In this document: piece after piece, positions 1 to 8,144 of the stretch
How the letters are laid out: each line of letters starts with the position of its first letter
Position numbering within the stretch: position 1 is the stretch's first letter
DNA from: Clavibacter michiganensis
GTDB taxonomy: Bacteria; Actinomycetota; Actinomycetes; Actinomycetales; Microbacteriaceae
NCBI RefSeq assembly: GCF_002151125.1
Contig: NZ_MDJZ01000004.1
Coordinates: 124,001-188,000, forward strand
Reading direction: 5' to 3'
Length of the DNA stretch: 64,000 nt
Notes under the pieces: model-generated
Seen by the model: the letters and a program-made list of their open reading frames with translations, nothing else
Database searches by the model: none
What the model was told of the DNA's origin: nothing
Made by a program: the position numbers and the translations under genes

Positions 1-457
1 GCTCGATCTTGGCGCCGCTGCCCTGGCGGGCCAGCTCGCCGTAGCCGGTGGAGATGATCCGGGTGGCGGTGCCCGACGGCGCCGAGTACCGGGCGCCGCG
101 CGATGCGAGGCCGTCGACGAGCCAGGACCACGCGACGTCGGCGAGGAACGGATCCGTGCCCATGTCCGTCTCGAGCGGAGCCTGCGCGAAGCAGACGATG
201 CGGAAGGCGCCTCCCCAGGCGTCCGGCTCCTCGGGGTCGTGCAGCAGGATGAAGCGGCCGGTGCCGAGCTCGGAGTCGGACGCATGACCGGACGGCGACA
301 CGTCGGCGGCGAGCGCCACGGCGTAGGGGGCCAGGTTGTTGGACGGCGACGGGATCTCGGTCAGCACGAGCTCGGACCGCGTCGTGGCACGCCGCAGCGC
401 GTCCAGCGCCGCGCGGAACTCGGGCGGATCCTCGGCGCTGTCACGGGTTTCTACCAC
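1..457 (-). CDS. DUF3000 family protein (3' end beyond window)
   Basis: The gene is incomplete: about 152 N-terminal codons are visible and it runs off the left edge. The GTG at 457 is the only available start, because an in-frame TAG lies just upstream at 467-469. The visible protein contains ELVLTEIPSP, LAPYAVALAADV, a TGRFILLHDP stretch and VAWSWLVDGL, which match what I know of the actinobacterial DUF3000 family. The family has no established biochemical function. In related genomes it commonly sits near an RNase D-like gene, which would lie outside this window. There is no signal peptide or membrane segment in the visible part. Family call is fairly confident; function unknown. Confidence 0.8.
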   Translation of the reverse strand, partial: MVETRDSAEDPPEFRAALDALRRATTRSELVLTEIPSPSNNLAPYAVALAADVSPSGHASDSELGTGRFILLHDPEEPDAWGGAFRIVCFAQAPLETDMGTDPFLADVAWSWLVDGLASRGARYSAPSGTATRIISTGYGELARQGSGAKIE

Positions 458-505
458 GTGTGCAGACTATGGTCCGTCGCTGCCGCCGCCGGGAGCCACG
501 CCGCG

Positions 506-527
506 GCGGGGCCGTCGGACGGCCCGC
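506..527 (-). terminator. Hairpin after the pyrimidine reductase gene
   Basis: An inverted repeat (GGGCCGT / ACGGCCC, loop CGG) lies about 20 bp past the stop codon of the reductase on the minus strand. No clear T-tract follows, as is common in high-GC actinobacteria. Confidence 0.4.
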
Positions 528-548
528 GGTGACGGCACGACCAGGCGC

Positions 549-1295
549 TCAGCCCCGCCGGACCGCCCAGCGCGCGTACATGCGGTGGTCGTCGTCCACG
601 AGCAGCTGGTCGAGCCGCATCGAGGCCTGGACGCCGGAGCCCGCGGGCACGAGCGGCGTCAGCGGCGTCACGAGATCGGGCGAGGTGGTGAGGCACAGCT
701 CGTCGACGCGACCCGCGGCCAGGAGCGAGGCGGCGAGCGCGGGCCCGCCCTCGCAGACCACGCCGGTGAGCCCGCGGGCGCGGAGGGCGTCGACGACGAC
801 GTCGCCTCCCAAGCGTCCGTCGGCGGCGGCGCCCAGCGGCACGGACACGATCTCGGCGGGGACGCCGGCGAGCGTCGCGACGGCGCGGTCGCGTGCCTCC
901 GGCGGGCAGAGGACGAGGAGGCGGCCGGCGGAGGCATCCGGGTCGAAGCGGTGCCCCTCCAGGTCGCCCGACGACGTCGCCACGGCCAGGGGGGTGCGCC
1001 GGGGGAGGACGTAGCGTTCGGCGCGCACCGTGCCGGCGCCCACGAGCACGACGTCGGCGACCTCGCGGATGACGCCGAGGATCCGGCGGTCGACGACGCT
1101 GCTCAGGCTGTCGGACGACCCGTCGGCGCCGATGACGCTGCCGTCCACCGACGCCACGAAGTTCAGGCGGACGTGGTCGGCGGACGCCGGGCGGTACAGG
1201 TCCTCCAGCCACTCCCGGGAGCCGTCGTCGTCGAGGCCGCGCGACGCGTCCCCGTCGCCTGCCCCGGGCACGGGGAGGACCCGCGTGATCCTCAT
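549..1295 (-). CDS. RibD C-terminal-like pyrimidine/dihydrofolate reductase family protein
   Basis: A 248-residue single-domain protein of the RibD_C reductase fold. Motifs include NFVASVDGSVIG near the N-terminus, DVVLVGAGTVRAERY in the middle, and VVCEGGPALAASLL near the C-terminus, the last typical of the NADPH/substrate-binding end of this fold. The deaminase domain found in bifunctional RibD is missing, so it may be a stand-alone pyrimidine reductase or act on another substrate; the reaction cannot be settled from sequence. I chose the ATG at 1295 because its ATGA overlaps the SufE stop codon, whereas longer frames upstream only shadow sufE. It is the last gene of a coupled three-gene operon with SufE and a rhodanese. 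Confidence 0.8.
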   Translation of the reverse strand: MRITRVLPVPGAGDGDASRGLDDDGSREWLEDLYRPASADHVRLNFVASVDGSVIGADGSSDSLSSVVDRRILGVIREVADVVLVGAGTVRAERYVLPRRTPLAVATSSGDLEGHRFDPDASAGRLLVLCPPEARDRAVATLAGVPAEIVSVPLGAAADGRLGGDVVVDALRARGLTGVVCEGGPALAASLLAAGRVDELCLTTSPDLVTPLTPLVPAGSGVQASMRLDQLLVDDDHRMYARWAVRRG

Positions 1296-1732
1296 CCCGC
1301 GAGCCGCTCGCGCACCTGCCGCTTGACCCGGCCGAGCATCGCCGTCATCCCGCGCATGCGCAGAGGCGACACGGCGGCGTCGAGCCCGATCGTGGACGGG
1401 TAGTCGTCCGGGACCGCGAGCACGTCGTCGGCCGGGAGCCCGTCGAGGCCCTGCGCGAGGATCGACGCGAACCCGCGGCTCGTCGGCGCCTCGGCGGGTG
1501 CCTGCGCGTGCACGTGCACGTCGCCGTCGACGACCTCGACGAACATGAACACGGGCGACTGGCACTCCTCCACCCGCTCCAGCAGGTCCGGGTGCTCGGC
1601 GTACCGCTCGGGCAGCGCGGGCAGCTCGTTGCTGAAGTCGAGCAGGAGGAGGAGCCGGTCGCGCTGCTCGAGCGCGAGGAAGTCGTCGCGGATCTCGGCG
1701 AGCGCCGCGGGCAGCTCGGGGGATCCGGTCAT
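1292..1732 (-). CDS. sufE: SufE family cysteine desulfuration protein
   Basis: A 146-residue cytosolic SufE-type sulfur acceptor. Its single conserved cysteine, Cys57 in EECQSPVF, corresponds to the persulfide-carrying cysteine of SufE, which accepts sulfur from a cysteine desulfurase and passes it to an Fe-S scaffold. Length matches the family. It overlaps the sulfurtransferase upstream (ATGA at 1729-1732) and the reductase downstream (ATGA at 1292-1295), so all three are probably translationally coupled. No sufS or SUF scaffold gene is in the window, so its partner desulfurase is elsewhere. Pairing with a rhodanese suggests sulfane sulfur from thiosulfate may feed it, which is inference. 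Confidence 0.88.
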   Translation of the reverse strand: MTGSPELPAALAEIRDDFLALEQRDRLLLLLDFSNELPALPERYAEHPDLLERVEECQSPVFMFVEVVDGDVHVHAQAPAEAPTSRGFASILAQGLDGLPADDVLAVPDDYPSTIGLDAAVSPLRMRGMTAMLGRVKRQVRERLAG

Positions 1733-2640
1733 CGGGCGGGCAGCTCCCCGGGCTCCGTGCCCTGCACGATGGGGACGCGCACGGCGGAGCCCCACTCGGT
1801 CCACGACCCGTCGTAGTTGCGGACGCCCTCGAAGCCGAGCAGGTGCGTGAGCACGAACCACGTGTGGCTGGAGCGCTCGCCGATGCGGCAGAGGACGACG
1901 ACGTCGTCGCCGTCGCCGAGGCCCGCGCCCTCGCGGTACACCGCGTCGAGCTCGGCGCGGGTCTTGAAGGAACCGTCCTCGGCCGCGGCCTTGGCCCACG
2001 GCACGTTCCGCGACGTGGGGATGTGGCCGGCGCGGAGCGAGCCCTCCTCGGGGTAGGCGGGCGCGGTCGTGCGCTGGCCCGTGTACTCCTCCGGACTGCG
2101 GACGTCGATGAGCGGGTTGCCGAGGTGCGCGAGGACGTCGTCCTTGAACGCGCGGATCTCCTCGTCGCGGCGCTCGACGACCGGGTACTCGGCGGGGGCG
2201 ACCTCGGGCTGGTCCGTGGTGACCGGGCGGCCCTCGGCGATCCACTTGTCGCGGCCGCCGTCGAGCAGGCGGACGTCCTCGTGGCCGAAGAGCGTGAACA
2301 CCCAGAGGGCGTAGGCGGCCCACCAGTTGCTCTTGTCCCCGTAGATGACGACCGTGCTGTCGCGCGCGATGCCGCGCTCGGACATCAGCTGGGCGAAGCG
2401 CTCGCCGTCGACGTAGTCGCGCTGCACGGGGTCGTTGAGGTCGGTGTGCCAGTCGAGCTTCACCGCGCCGGGGATGTGGCCGGTCTCGTAGAGCAGCACG
2501 TCCTCGTCGGACTCGACGACCACGAGGCCGGGGGTGAGCGCGCCGTCCGCGAGGCGCTCCTGGAGCCAGTCGCCGCTGACGAGGCGCTCCGGGTGGGCGT
2601 ACTCGGCGAACCTGGGGGTGGTGTCCGGCTCGACGGCCAT
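1729..2640 (-). CDS. Thiosulfate sulfurtransferase (two-domain rhodanese)
   Basis: A 303-residue tandem rhodanese. The C-terminal domain carries the active-site loop [12 protein letters not shown] with catalytic Cys251. The N-terminal domain has GDKSN at the equivalent place, with Asp instead of Cys, so only the second half should be catalytic, as usual in two-domain sulfurtransferases. The CRIGERS loop is characteristic of the actinobacterial type that moves sulfane sulfur from thiosulfate to an acceptor such as cyanide or a thiol. It has no signal peptide, so it is cytosolic. It is the first gene of the operon with sufE and a RibD-like reductase, and is divergent from zapE. Confidence 0.87.
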   Translation of the reverse strand: MAVEPDTTPRFAEYAHPERLVSGDWLQERLADGALTPGLVVVESDEDVLLYETGHIPGAVKLDWHTDLNDPVQRDYVDGERFAQLMSERGIARDSTVVIYGDKSNWWAAYALWVFTLFGHEDVRLLDGGRDKWIAEGRPVTTDQPEVAPAEYPVVERRDEEIRAFKDDVLAHLGNPLIDVRSPEEYTGQRTTAPAYPEEGSLRAGHIPTSRNVPWAKAAAEDGSFKTRAELDAVYREGAGLGDGDDVVVLCRIGERSSHTWFVLTHLLGFEGVRNYDGSWTEWGSAVRVPIVQGTEPGELPAR

Positions 2641-2809
2641 GGGGCTCTCCTGATCTCGCGGCCGCGGGGGCCGCGCTGGGTGGGACGCGGATTAGTCTGG
2701 TGGGTGTCCCGCGGGCGCTGAGCGCCGCGCGTCGACCACCCTCAACGGTAACGGTTCGCGCTGCGCGGGACCTTCCCGATCCCGCCACATGACAGCCGGA
2801 GACCCACCT

Positions 2810-3874
2810 GTGACGAACGCCGAGCTCGGATCCGGGAGAGACGACGCGCGGGGCGCGGGGCCCGGCGCCCTCGTCGGGCGCTCGCCGAGCATCACGGGAG
2901 CGGAGATCGCGGCGCACCTCGTGCCGCCGCGGCAGTTCGACGAGGCGCGCTTCGACACGTACCGACCCGACCCCGACTACGACACCCAGGCCCAGGCGGT
3001 CGATCTCCTCCGGGCGTTCTCGGGCGACCGCGCCGGATCCCGCGGCGGTCTCTTCTCCCGGAGGAAGGCACCGGCCCCGAAGCCCGGCGTCTACCTCGAC
3101 GGCGGGTTCGGCGTCGGCAAGACGCACCTCCTCGCGTCGCTCTGGCACGCCATGCCGACACCCAAGTACTTCGGCACCTTCATCGAGTACACGGCGCTCG
3201 TGGGGGCGCTCGGCTACCAGGGCGCCGTCGGGATCCTCCGGGGCGCGACGCTCGTGGCCATCGACGAGTTCGAGCTCGACGACCCGGGCGACACGATGAT
3301 GATGACGCGCCTCCTGTCCGACCTCGTGGCCGACGGCACGCGCATCGCCGCCACCAGCAACACGCCGCCGAACGCCCTGGGGGAGGGGCGCTTCGCCGCG
3401 GCCGACTTCCTGCGCGAGATCCAGGCCATGAGCGACCGGTTCGACACCGTCCGCATCGACGGGCTCGACTACCGCCGCCGCGCCTCCGAGGGCCACGCGG
3501 TCACGGTGGGCGCCGACGAGCTCGACGCGCGCGCCGACGCCGCGCAGGCCGGCGGCCTCTCCGTGACGCTGGACGGCTTCCCCGAGCTGGTCGCGCACCT
3601 CTCCCGCCTGCACCCCTCCAAGTACGTCAAGGTCATCGAGGGCGTCGACGCGATCGCGCTCCGCGACGTGACCCAGCTGCAGGGCCAGACCGACGCGCTC
3701 CGCTTCGTCGCGTTCGTCGACCGGGTCTACGACGCGCAGATCCCGCTGCTCGCGTCGGGCACGCCGTTCGACGAGGCGTTCTCGGCCGAGATGCTCGCCG
3801 GCGGCTACCGCAAGAAGTACCTTCGGGCGATCTCGCGGCTCATCTCGCTCACCGCGGCCGGGCGCGACCTCTAG
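2810..3874 (+). CDS. zapE: Cell division protein ZapE / AFG1-like ATPase
   Basis: A 354-residue P-loop ATPase of the AFG1/ZapE family. Walker A is GFGVGKTH, Walker B is LVAIDEFELDD, and ATSNTPPN follows as a sensor-like segment. Length is usual for the family. In E. coli ZapE binds FtsZ and acts in constriction under stress; its role in actinobacteria is less defined. I chose the GTG at 2810, with GGAGA seven bases upstream, over an in-frame ATG at 2789 that lacks a ribosome-binding site and would add seven residues. It is transcribed divergently from the sulfurtransferase operon and appears monocistronic. Confidence 0.85.
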   Translation: MTNAELGSGRDDARGAGPGALVGRSPSITGAEIAAHLVPPRQFDEARFDTYRPDPDYDTQAQAVDLLRAFSGDRAGSRGGLFSRRKAPAPKPGVYLDGGFGVGKTHLLASLWHAMPTPKYFGTFIEYTALVGALGYQGAVGILRGATLVAIDEFELDDPGDTMMMTRLLSDLVADGTRIAATSNTPPNALGEGRFAAADFLREIQAMSDRFDTVRIDGLDYRRRASEGHAVTVGADELDARADAAQAGGLSVTLDGFPELVAHLSRLHPSKYVKVIEGVDAIALRDVTQLQGQTDALRFVAFVDRVYDAQIPLLASGTPFDEAFSAEMLAGGYRKKYLRAISRLISLTAAGRDL

Positions 3875-3933
3875 CCCACGGCGCTCCGCCGTGCCTGGAT
3901 CGGGCGTCCTCGCGGGCATCCCCGCCGCCCGCG

Positions 3934-3980
3934 GAAACACGATGTTCACACCAGCGCGGCCCGTGTAACGCGCCCGAAAC
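3934..3980 (+). promoter_or_regulatory. Candidate GlnR operator upstream of the ammonium transporter
   Basis: Two pairs of 5-bp boxes with 6-bp spacers are visible: GAAAC-n6-TTCAC at 3934-3949 and GTAAC-n6-GAAAC at 3965-3980. Both match the Streptomyces GlnR pattern of alternating gTnAC and GaAAC boxes; the TTCAC box differs at one base. The site ends 144 bp before the amt start codon, in a 250-bp gap otherwise without recognisable features. Regulation by GlnR is inferred. Confidence 0.55.
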
Positions 3981-4124
3981 ACGTCCGGCGAGCCGGCGAA
4001 ACCTCGTCCCCGGACACTGGACGCGTACCCGGCATCCGGCTCGCGCCGAACCTCCCGACCACACGGGCGGCAGCTCGCCTTCGTCCGGTCCGACCCCTGC
4101 ACGACCTACGAGAGGTGAAACACC

Positions 4125-5411
4125 ATGGATCAAGGCAACACCGCCTTCCTCCTGATCGCCGCGGCGCTGGTCCTCCTGATGACGCCGGGTCTGGCGTTCT
4201 TCTACGGCGGACTCGTCAAGGCCAAGAGCGTCATCAGCATGATGATGATGAGCTTCGGGGCCATGGGCCTCATCGGGCTCCTCTGGGTGCTCTACGGCTA
4301 CGCGGTCACGTTCGGGAACGGCCCCGACGGCGCCGCGGGCAACCCGCGCTTCGTGGGCATCGACGGCGTCCTCGGCATCGACCTCGGCCAGCTCGGCCTC
4401 GGCGACGCGTACACCGCCGCCCTCGGCGAGCAGACGAGCGCCTACCCGACGCTCGCGTTCGCCGCCTTCCAGGCCACGTTCGCGATCATCACCGTCGCCC
4501 TCATCAGCGGCGCCATCGCCGACCGCGCCAAGTTCGGCGCGTGGATGGTCTTCGCGGGCATCTGGGCCACGGTCGTCTACTTCCCCGTCGCCAGCTGGGT
4601 CTTCAACTTCACGGTCGCCGACGGATCCACGGTCGACGGCGGATGGATCGCCTACAACGTCGGCGCCATCGACTTCGCGGGAGGCACGGCCGTCCACATC
4701 AACGCCGGTGCCGCCGCGCTCGCCCTGTCGCTCGTCCTCGGCAAGCGCGTCGGGTTCGCCAAGGGCATGCACGTGCCGCACAACCCGCCGTTCGTGCTCC
4801 TCGGCGCCGGGCTCCTCTGGTTCGGCTGGTTCGGCTTCAACGCGGGCTCGGAGCTCGCGGCCGACGGCATCGCCGCCATCGCGTTCCTCAACACCATCGC
4901 GGCCCCCGCCGCGGCCATCCTCGGCTGGCTCGTGGTCGAGAAGATCCGCGACGGGAAGCCCACCTCGGTGGGTGCGGCCTCCGGCGCGGTCGCGGGCCTC
5001 GTCGCCATCACCCCGGCCTGCGCCGCGCTCTCGCCGACCTGGGCGATCGTGCTGGGCCTCGTGGCCGGCGCCGTCTGCGCCGTCGCGATCGAGCTGAAGT
5101 TCAAGCTCGGCTTCGACGACTCGCTCGACGTGGTGGGCATCCACCTCATCGGCGGCCTGATCGGCACGCTGTACATCGGCTTCTTCGCCACGGACGTCGG
5201 CCTCGTGTACTCGGGCTCGCTCGAGCAGCTCGGCAAGCAGGCCCTGGCCGCCTTCGCGGTGCTGATCTACTCGTTCGTCCTCTCGTACGTCATCGGCACG
5301 ATCATCCAGAAGACCATGGGCTTCCGGGTGAAGAACGAGGACGAGATCGCGGGCATCGACACGATCGTCCACGGCGAGGAGGGCTACGTGCTGGAGACCT
5401 CCGGCCGCTGA
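4125..5411 (+). CDS. amt: Ammonium transporter (Amt/MEP/Rh family)
   Basis: A 428-residue polytopic membrane channel for ammonium/ammonia. It shows the family's early segment LLMTPGLAFFYGGLVK, the pore-lining twin histidines (His191 in AVHINAG and His340 in VGIHLIGG), and FQATFAIIT at the periplasmic gate. About 11 hydrophobic segments are expected and seen. The start has GAGAGGTG upstream. No glnK or glnD follows, unlike the usual amtB-glnK arrangement, so a PII partner would have to be encoded elsewhere. A GlnR-like operator precedes it and a strong hairpin follows, indicating a monocistronic nitrogen-regulated gene. Confidence 0.93.
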   Translation: MDQGNTAFLLIAAALVLLMTPGLAFFYGGLVKAKSVISMMMMSFGAMGLIGLLWVLYGYAVTFGNGPDGAAGNPRFVGIDGVLGIDLGQLGLGDAYTAALGEQTSAYPTLAFAAFQATFAIITVALISGAIADRAKFGAWMVFAGIWATVVYFPVASWVFNFTVADGSTVDGGWIAYNVGAIDFAGGTAVHINAGAAALALSLVLGKRVGFAKGMHVPHNPPFVLLGAGLLWFGWFGFNAGSELAADGIAAIAFLNTIAAPAAAILGWLVVEKIRDGKPTSVGAASGAVAGLVAITPACAALSPTWAIVLGLVAGAVCAVAIELKFKLGFDDSLDVVGIHLIGGLIGTLYIGFFATDVGLVYSGSLEQLGKQALAAFAVLIYSFVLSYVIGTIIQKTMGFRVKNEDEIAGIDTIVHGEEGYVLETSGR

Positions 5412-5430
5412 CCCGCTCGACCGGTCGACC

Positions 5431-5475
5431 ACGACGGGCGCCGCACCTCGCGAGAGGGCGGCGCCCGTTCGTCGT
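5431..5475 (+). terminator. Terminator of amt
   Basis: A long GC-rich inverted repeat (ACGACGGGCGCCGC with GGCGGCGCCCGTTCGTCGT) begins about 20 bp after the amt stop codon. The stem is strong and the 3' arm runs into a short T-containing stretch. Confidence 0.65.
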
Positions 5476-5643
5476 GCCACGGACGCGGGATCGGGCCCGA
5501 TCCGCGTGTTCGCGCTCCGCGGAGCGGCCGTCTCCGCACGACCCTGGCGTGCGGGCCGGGCGTACGGTGGAGGGACGCGGTGAGGTGCGCACGACGGCAC
5601 CTCCCGCCCTCCGTGACCATCGAGACGAAGAAGACGAGAGCAC

Positions 5644-6483
5644 ATGGCATCCCCCCTCATCACCCTGAACAACGGCGTCACCATCCCGCAGCTGGGCTTC
5701 GGCGTCTTCCAGACCCCTCCGGCCGAGACGCAGCAGGCCGTCGAGCGCGCCTTCGAGGCCGGCTACCGCCACATCGACACCGCAGCCGGCTACTACAACG
5801 AGGAGGGCGTGGGCGCCGCCATCAAGGCGACGGGCATCCCGCGCGAGGAGCTGTTCATCACCACCAAGCTCCGCAACGGCGACCAGGGCGCGGACAGCGC
5901 GCGGACCGCCTTCGAGGACAGCCGCCGGAAGCTCGGCGTCGACGCGGTGGACCTCTACCTCATCCACTGGCCCTACCCGAAGCACGGCCTGTACGTCGAG
6001 ACCTGGAAGACGTTCGAGGCGCTGCACGCCGAGGGCCTCATCCGCGCGATCGGCGTGTCCAACTTCCTCCCGGAGCACCTGGAGAAGCTGGCCGCCGAGA
6101 CCGACGTCGTCCCCGCCGTGAACCAGATCGAGGTGCACCCGACGTTCCAGCAGCACGACCTCTCCACCTTCTCGGTGGAGCGCGGCATCGAGGTCGAGGC
6201 CTACAGCCCCCTCGGCCAGGGCGCCGACCTGGAGTCGGAGATCGTCACGCGCCTCGCGAAGGAGCACGACGCCACCCCCGCGCAGATCGTCCTCGCCTGG
6301 CACCTCGCGCAGGGCCGCATCGTGATCCCCAAGTCGGTCACGCCGGAGCGCATCGTCCAGAACTTCCAGGCCATCGAGGTCGAGCTCTCGGTCGAGGAGC
6401 TCGCCGAGATCGACACCCTCGAGTCCGGCACGCGCCTCGGCGCCGACCCGGCGACGGCGGACTTCACGCAGTTCCCGTCCTGA
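5644..6483 (+). CDS. Aldo/keto reductase
   Basis: A 279-residue NADPH-dependent oxidoreductase of the AKR superfamily, closest in pattern to 2,5-diketo-D-gluconate reductase-like enzymes. The catalytic tetrad is visible: Asp45 in RHIDTA, Tyr50, Lys75 in ITTKL and His108 in LIHWPYP. VIPKSVTPERI near the C-terminus is the cofactor phosphate-binding segment. It is cytosolic. Substrate cannot be deduced; these enzymes reduce a range of carbonyls and aldehydes. The ATG at 5644 has an AAGAAGACGAGAG stretch upstream. Hairpins lie on both sides, so it is probably monocistronic. Confidence 0.9.
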   Translation: MASPLITLNNGVTIPQLGFGVFQTPPAETQQAVERAFEAGYRHIDTAAGYYNEEGVGAAIKATGIPREELFITTKLRNGDQGADSARTAFEDSRRKLGVDAVDLYLIHWPYPKHGLYVETWKTFEALHAEGLIRAIGVSNFLPEHLEKLAAETDVVPAVNQIEVHPTFQQHDLSTFSVERGIEVEAYSPLGQGADLESEIVTRLAKEHDATPAQIVLAWHLAQGRIVIPKSVTPERIVQNFQAIEVELSVEELAEIDTLESGTRLGADPATADFTQFPS

Positions 6484-6507
6484 TCCACCCGCCGGCACGC
6501 CGGCACC

Positions 6508-6547
6508 GCGACGCCCGCCCGGCTCCCGCCGAGGCGGGCGTCGTCGC
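6508..6547 (+). terminator. Terminator of the aldo/keto reductase gene
   Basis: The inverted repeat GACGCCCGCC / GGCGGGCGTC with a 13-base loop begins about 25 bp past the stop codon. Confidence 0.6.
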
Positions 6548-6696
6548 GTCCGCGCCACCCGCCCGCCGCCGCCCTCCCGCAGACCTCGCACGTCGGGCGC
6601 GGAGCCGGAGGGGCTAGCGTGAGCCACACGACGCTCCCTCAAGCCGGAGGCCGAGCCTCGGTCCCGCTCGGAGCGCGGCCCATCGTCAGGAGCACC

Positions 6697-7128
6697 GTGA
6701 CCGATCCCACCCTCCCGCACGCCCGCCTCGCCGACGCGCTCAGCTCGGTGTCGGAGCGCATCGACACGTCCGTCGACGCGAGCTGGGACGGGCTGACCGG
6801 AGTCCAGATCCTCATCCTCCGTCGGCTCTCGGGCACCGAGCGCATGGACCGCGCCTCGCTCGCGCTCGACACCCGGACCGCCCGCGCCGCGACGGTGCCG
6901 AGCCTCGCGTCGCTCATGCAGAAGGGCTTCGTGCTCGAGTCCGACGACGCGGCCGGGTCCTACCTGCACCTCTCCGACGGGGGACGGGCTCTCCTCCACG
7001 GCGTCCGCGCGGCACGCGCCGAGTGGCTCGAGGAGGCGGCGCAGCGCGCGCAGCCACCCGTGCACGGCGACGACCTCCTGCGCGCGGCGGCGCTGCTGGA
7101 GCACCTCGGCGGCACGGAGCGCATCTGA
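6697..7128 (+). CDS. MarR-like winged-helix protein
   Basis: A 143-residue protein whose layout resembles a compact MarR-type regulator. An N-terminal helix is followed by GVQILILRRL, a region that could be a recognition helix (ATVPSLASLMQKGFV), a short wing-like LHLSDGGRALL segment, and a C-terminal helix. LSDGGRALL is typical of the wing-to-helix transition in MarR proteins. The GTG at 6697 follows AGGAG closely; a longer frame from 6619 has no good start. Its stop codon overlaps the methyltransferase that follows. Ligand and targets are unknown, and the family assignment is moderate because identity to named regulators cannot be measured here. Confidence 0.55.
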   Translation: MTDPTLPHARLADALSSVSERIDTSVDASWDGLTGVQILILRRLSGTERMDRASLALDTRTARAATVPSLASLMQKGFVLESDDAAGSYLHLSDGGRALLHGVRAARAEWLEEAAQRAQPPVHGDDLLRAAALLEHLGGTERI

Positions 7129-7997
7129 GCGCGCACGACGCCGACGACGACGGGCGCGCCCACGAGCTGGTCGCGCGTCTGCGGGCCGCCGGCTGCGTCT
7201 TCGCGGAGGAGGAGGCCGCGCTGCTCCTCGCGGAGGCGACGGACCGCCACCCGGACGCGGACCCGCGCGACCACGGCGCCGCACGCGCGGCGGAGCTCGA
7301 GGCGATGACGGCGGCGCGCGTCGCGGGGGAGCCCCTCGAGACCGTGCTCGGCTGGGCGGCGTTCGCCGGGCGGCGGATCATCGTGCGGCCCGGGGTCTTC
7401 GTGCCGCGCCGCCGCACCGAACGGCTCGCTGGAGCGGCCGTCGCCGCGGCACGGGCGGCCGACGCCCCGGTCGTGGTCGACCTGTGCTGCGGATCGGGCG
7501 CCATCGCCGCCGTGCTCGCGGACGACGTGCCGGGCGCGGCCGTGCACGCGGCCGACGTGGATCCGGTCGCGGTCGCCTGCGCCGCGCGCAACCTCGTGCC
7601 GCGCGGCGTCGAGGTGCACCGCGGCGACCTGCTCGACGCCCTACCCGACCACCTGCGCGGCCGGATCGACGTCCTCGCCGCCAACGTCCCCTACGTGCCG
7701 CACGGCGAGCTCGACCTCATGCCGCCCGAGGCGCGCGTGCACGAGCCGGAGGCGACCCGCGACGGCGGATCCGACGGGCTCCAGGTGCTCCGACGCGTGG
7801 CGCAGGCCAGCGGCGCGTGGCTCGCGCCGGACGGGCTCCTCCTCGTCGAGGTCGCGGACGCGCAGCTCGATGCCGCCCTCGACACGCTCGCCGCCGCCGG
7901 CCTCGAGGCGCGAGCCGACCCGTCCGCCGCGGCGGCGGACGACGAGGACGACGAGGACGACGGCACCCGGGTCGTGATCGGCCGGCGTCGGCGCTGA
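7125..7997 (+). CDS. PrmC/HemK-related protein N5-glutamine methyltransferase
   Basis: An S-adenosylmethionine-dependent methyltransferase of about 290 residues. It has an N-terminal helical domain, motif I VVDLCCGSGAIAAVL, and NVPYVP in place of the usual NPPY motif, which places it in the PrmC-related subgroup rather than PrmC itself. The start is uncertain. No ATG or GTG lies in frame near the junction with the preceding regulator. A CTG at 7125 overlaps that gene's TGA and has GGAG five bases upstream, while the only conventional start that keeps the N-terminal domain is a GTG at 7023 deep inside the upstream gene. The protein ends in a very acidic stretch of about ten residues. Confidence 0.75.
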   Translation: MSAHDADDDGRAHELVARLRAAGCVFAEEEAALLLAEATDRHPDADPRDHGAARAAELEAMTAARVAGEPLETVLGWAAFAGRRIIVRPGVFVPRRRTERLAGAAVAAARAADAPVVVDLCCGSGAIAAVLADDVPGAAVHAADVDPVAVACAARNLVPRGVEVHRGDLLDALPDHLRGRIDVLAANVPYVPHGELDLMPPEARVHEPEATRDGGSDGLQVLRRVAQASGAWLAPDGLLLVEVADAQLDAALDTLAAAGLEARADPSAAAADDEDDEDDGTRVVIGRRRR

Positions 7998-8144
7998 GCG
8001 AACGGGCCCACGTCCCGCGCCCCGGTGATGCGCGAAGCGTCCGGGGATCGCCGCGGACGTCGTTGCCTCCTGTCCACAACCCGCTCGCCGCCCGGACGGT
8101 CCTCCCTAGGGTCGCGGTGTCCCATCCGCGTACGAGAGGCACCA

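Noticed and set aside
1292-4102. Very long minus-strand open frame running across sufE, the sulfurtransferase and zapE
   Set aside because: Only its last 146 codons have protein-like composition (SufE). The rest is Arg/Ala/Gly/Pro-rich sequence antiparallel or out of frame to real genes, an effect of high GC content.
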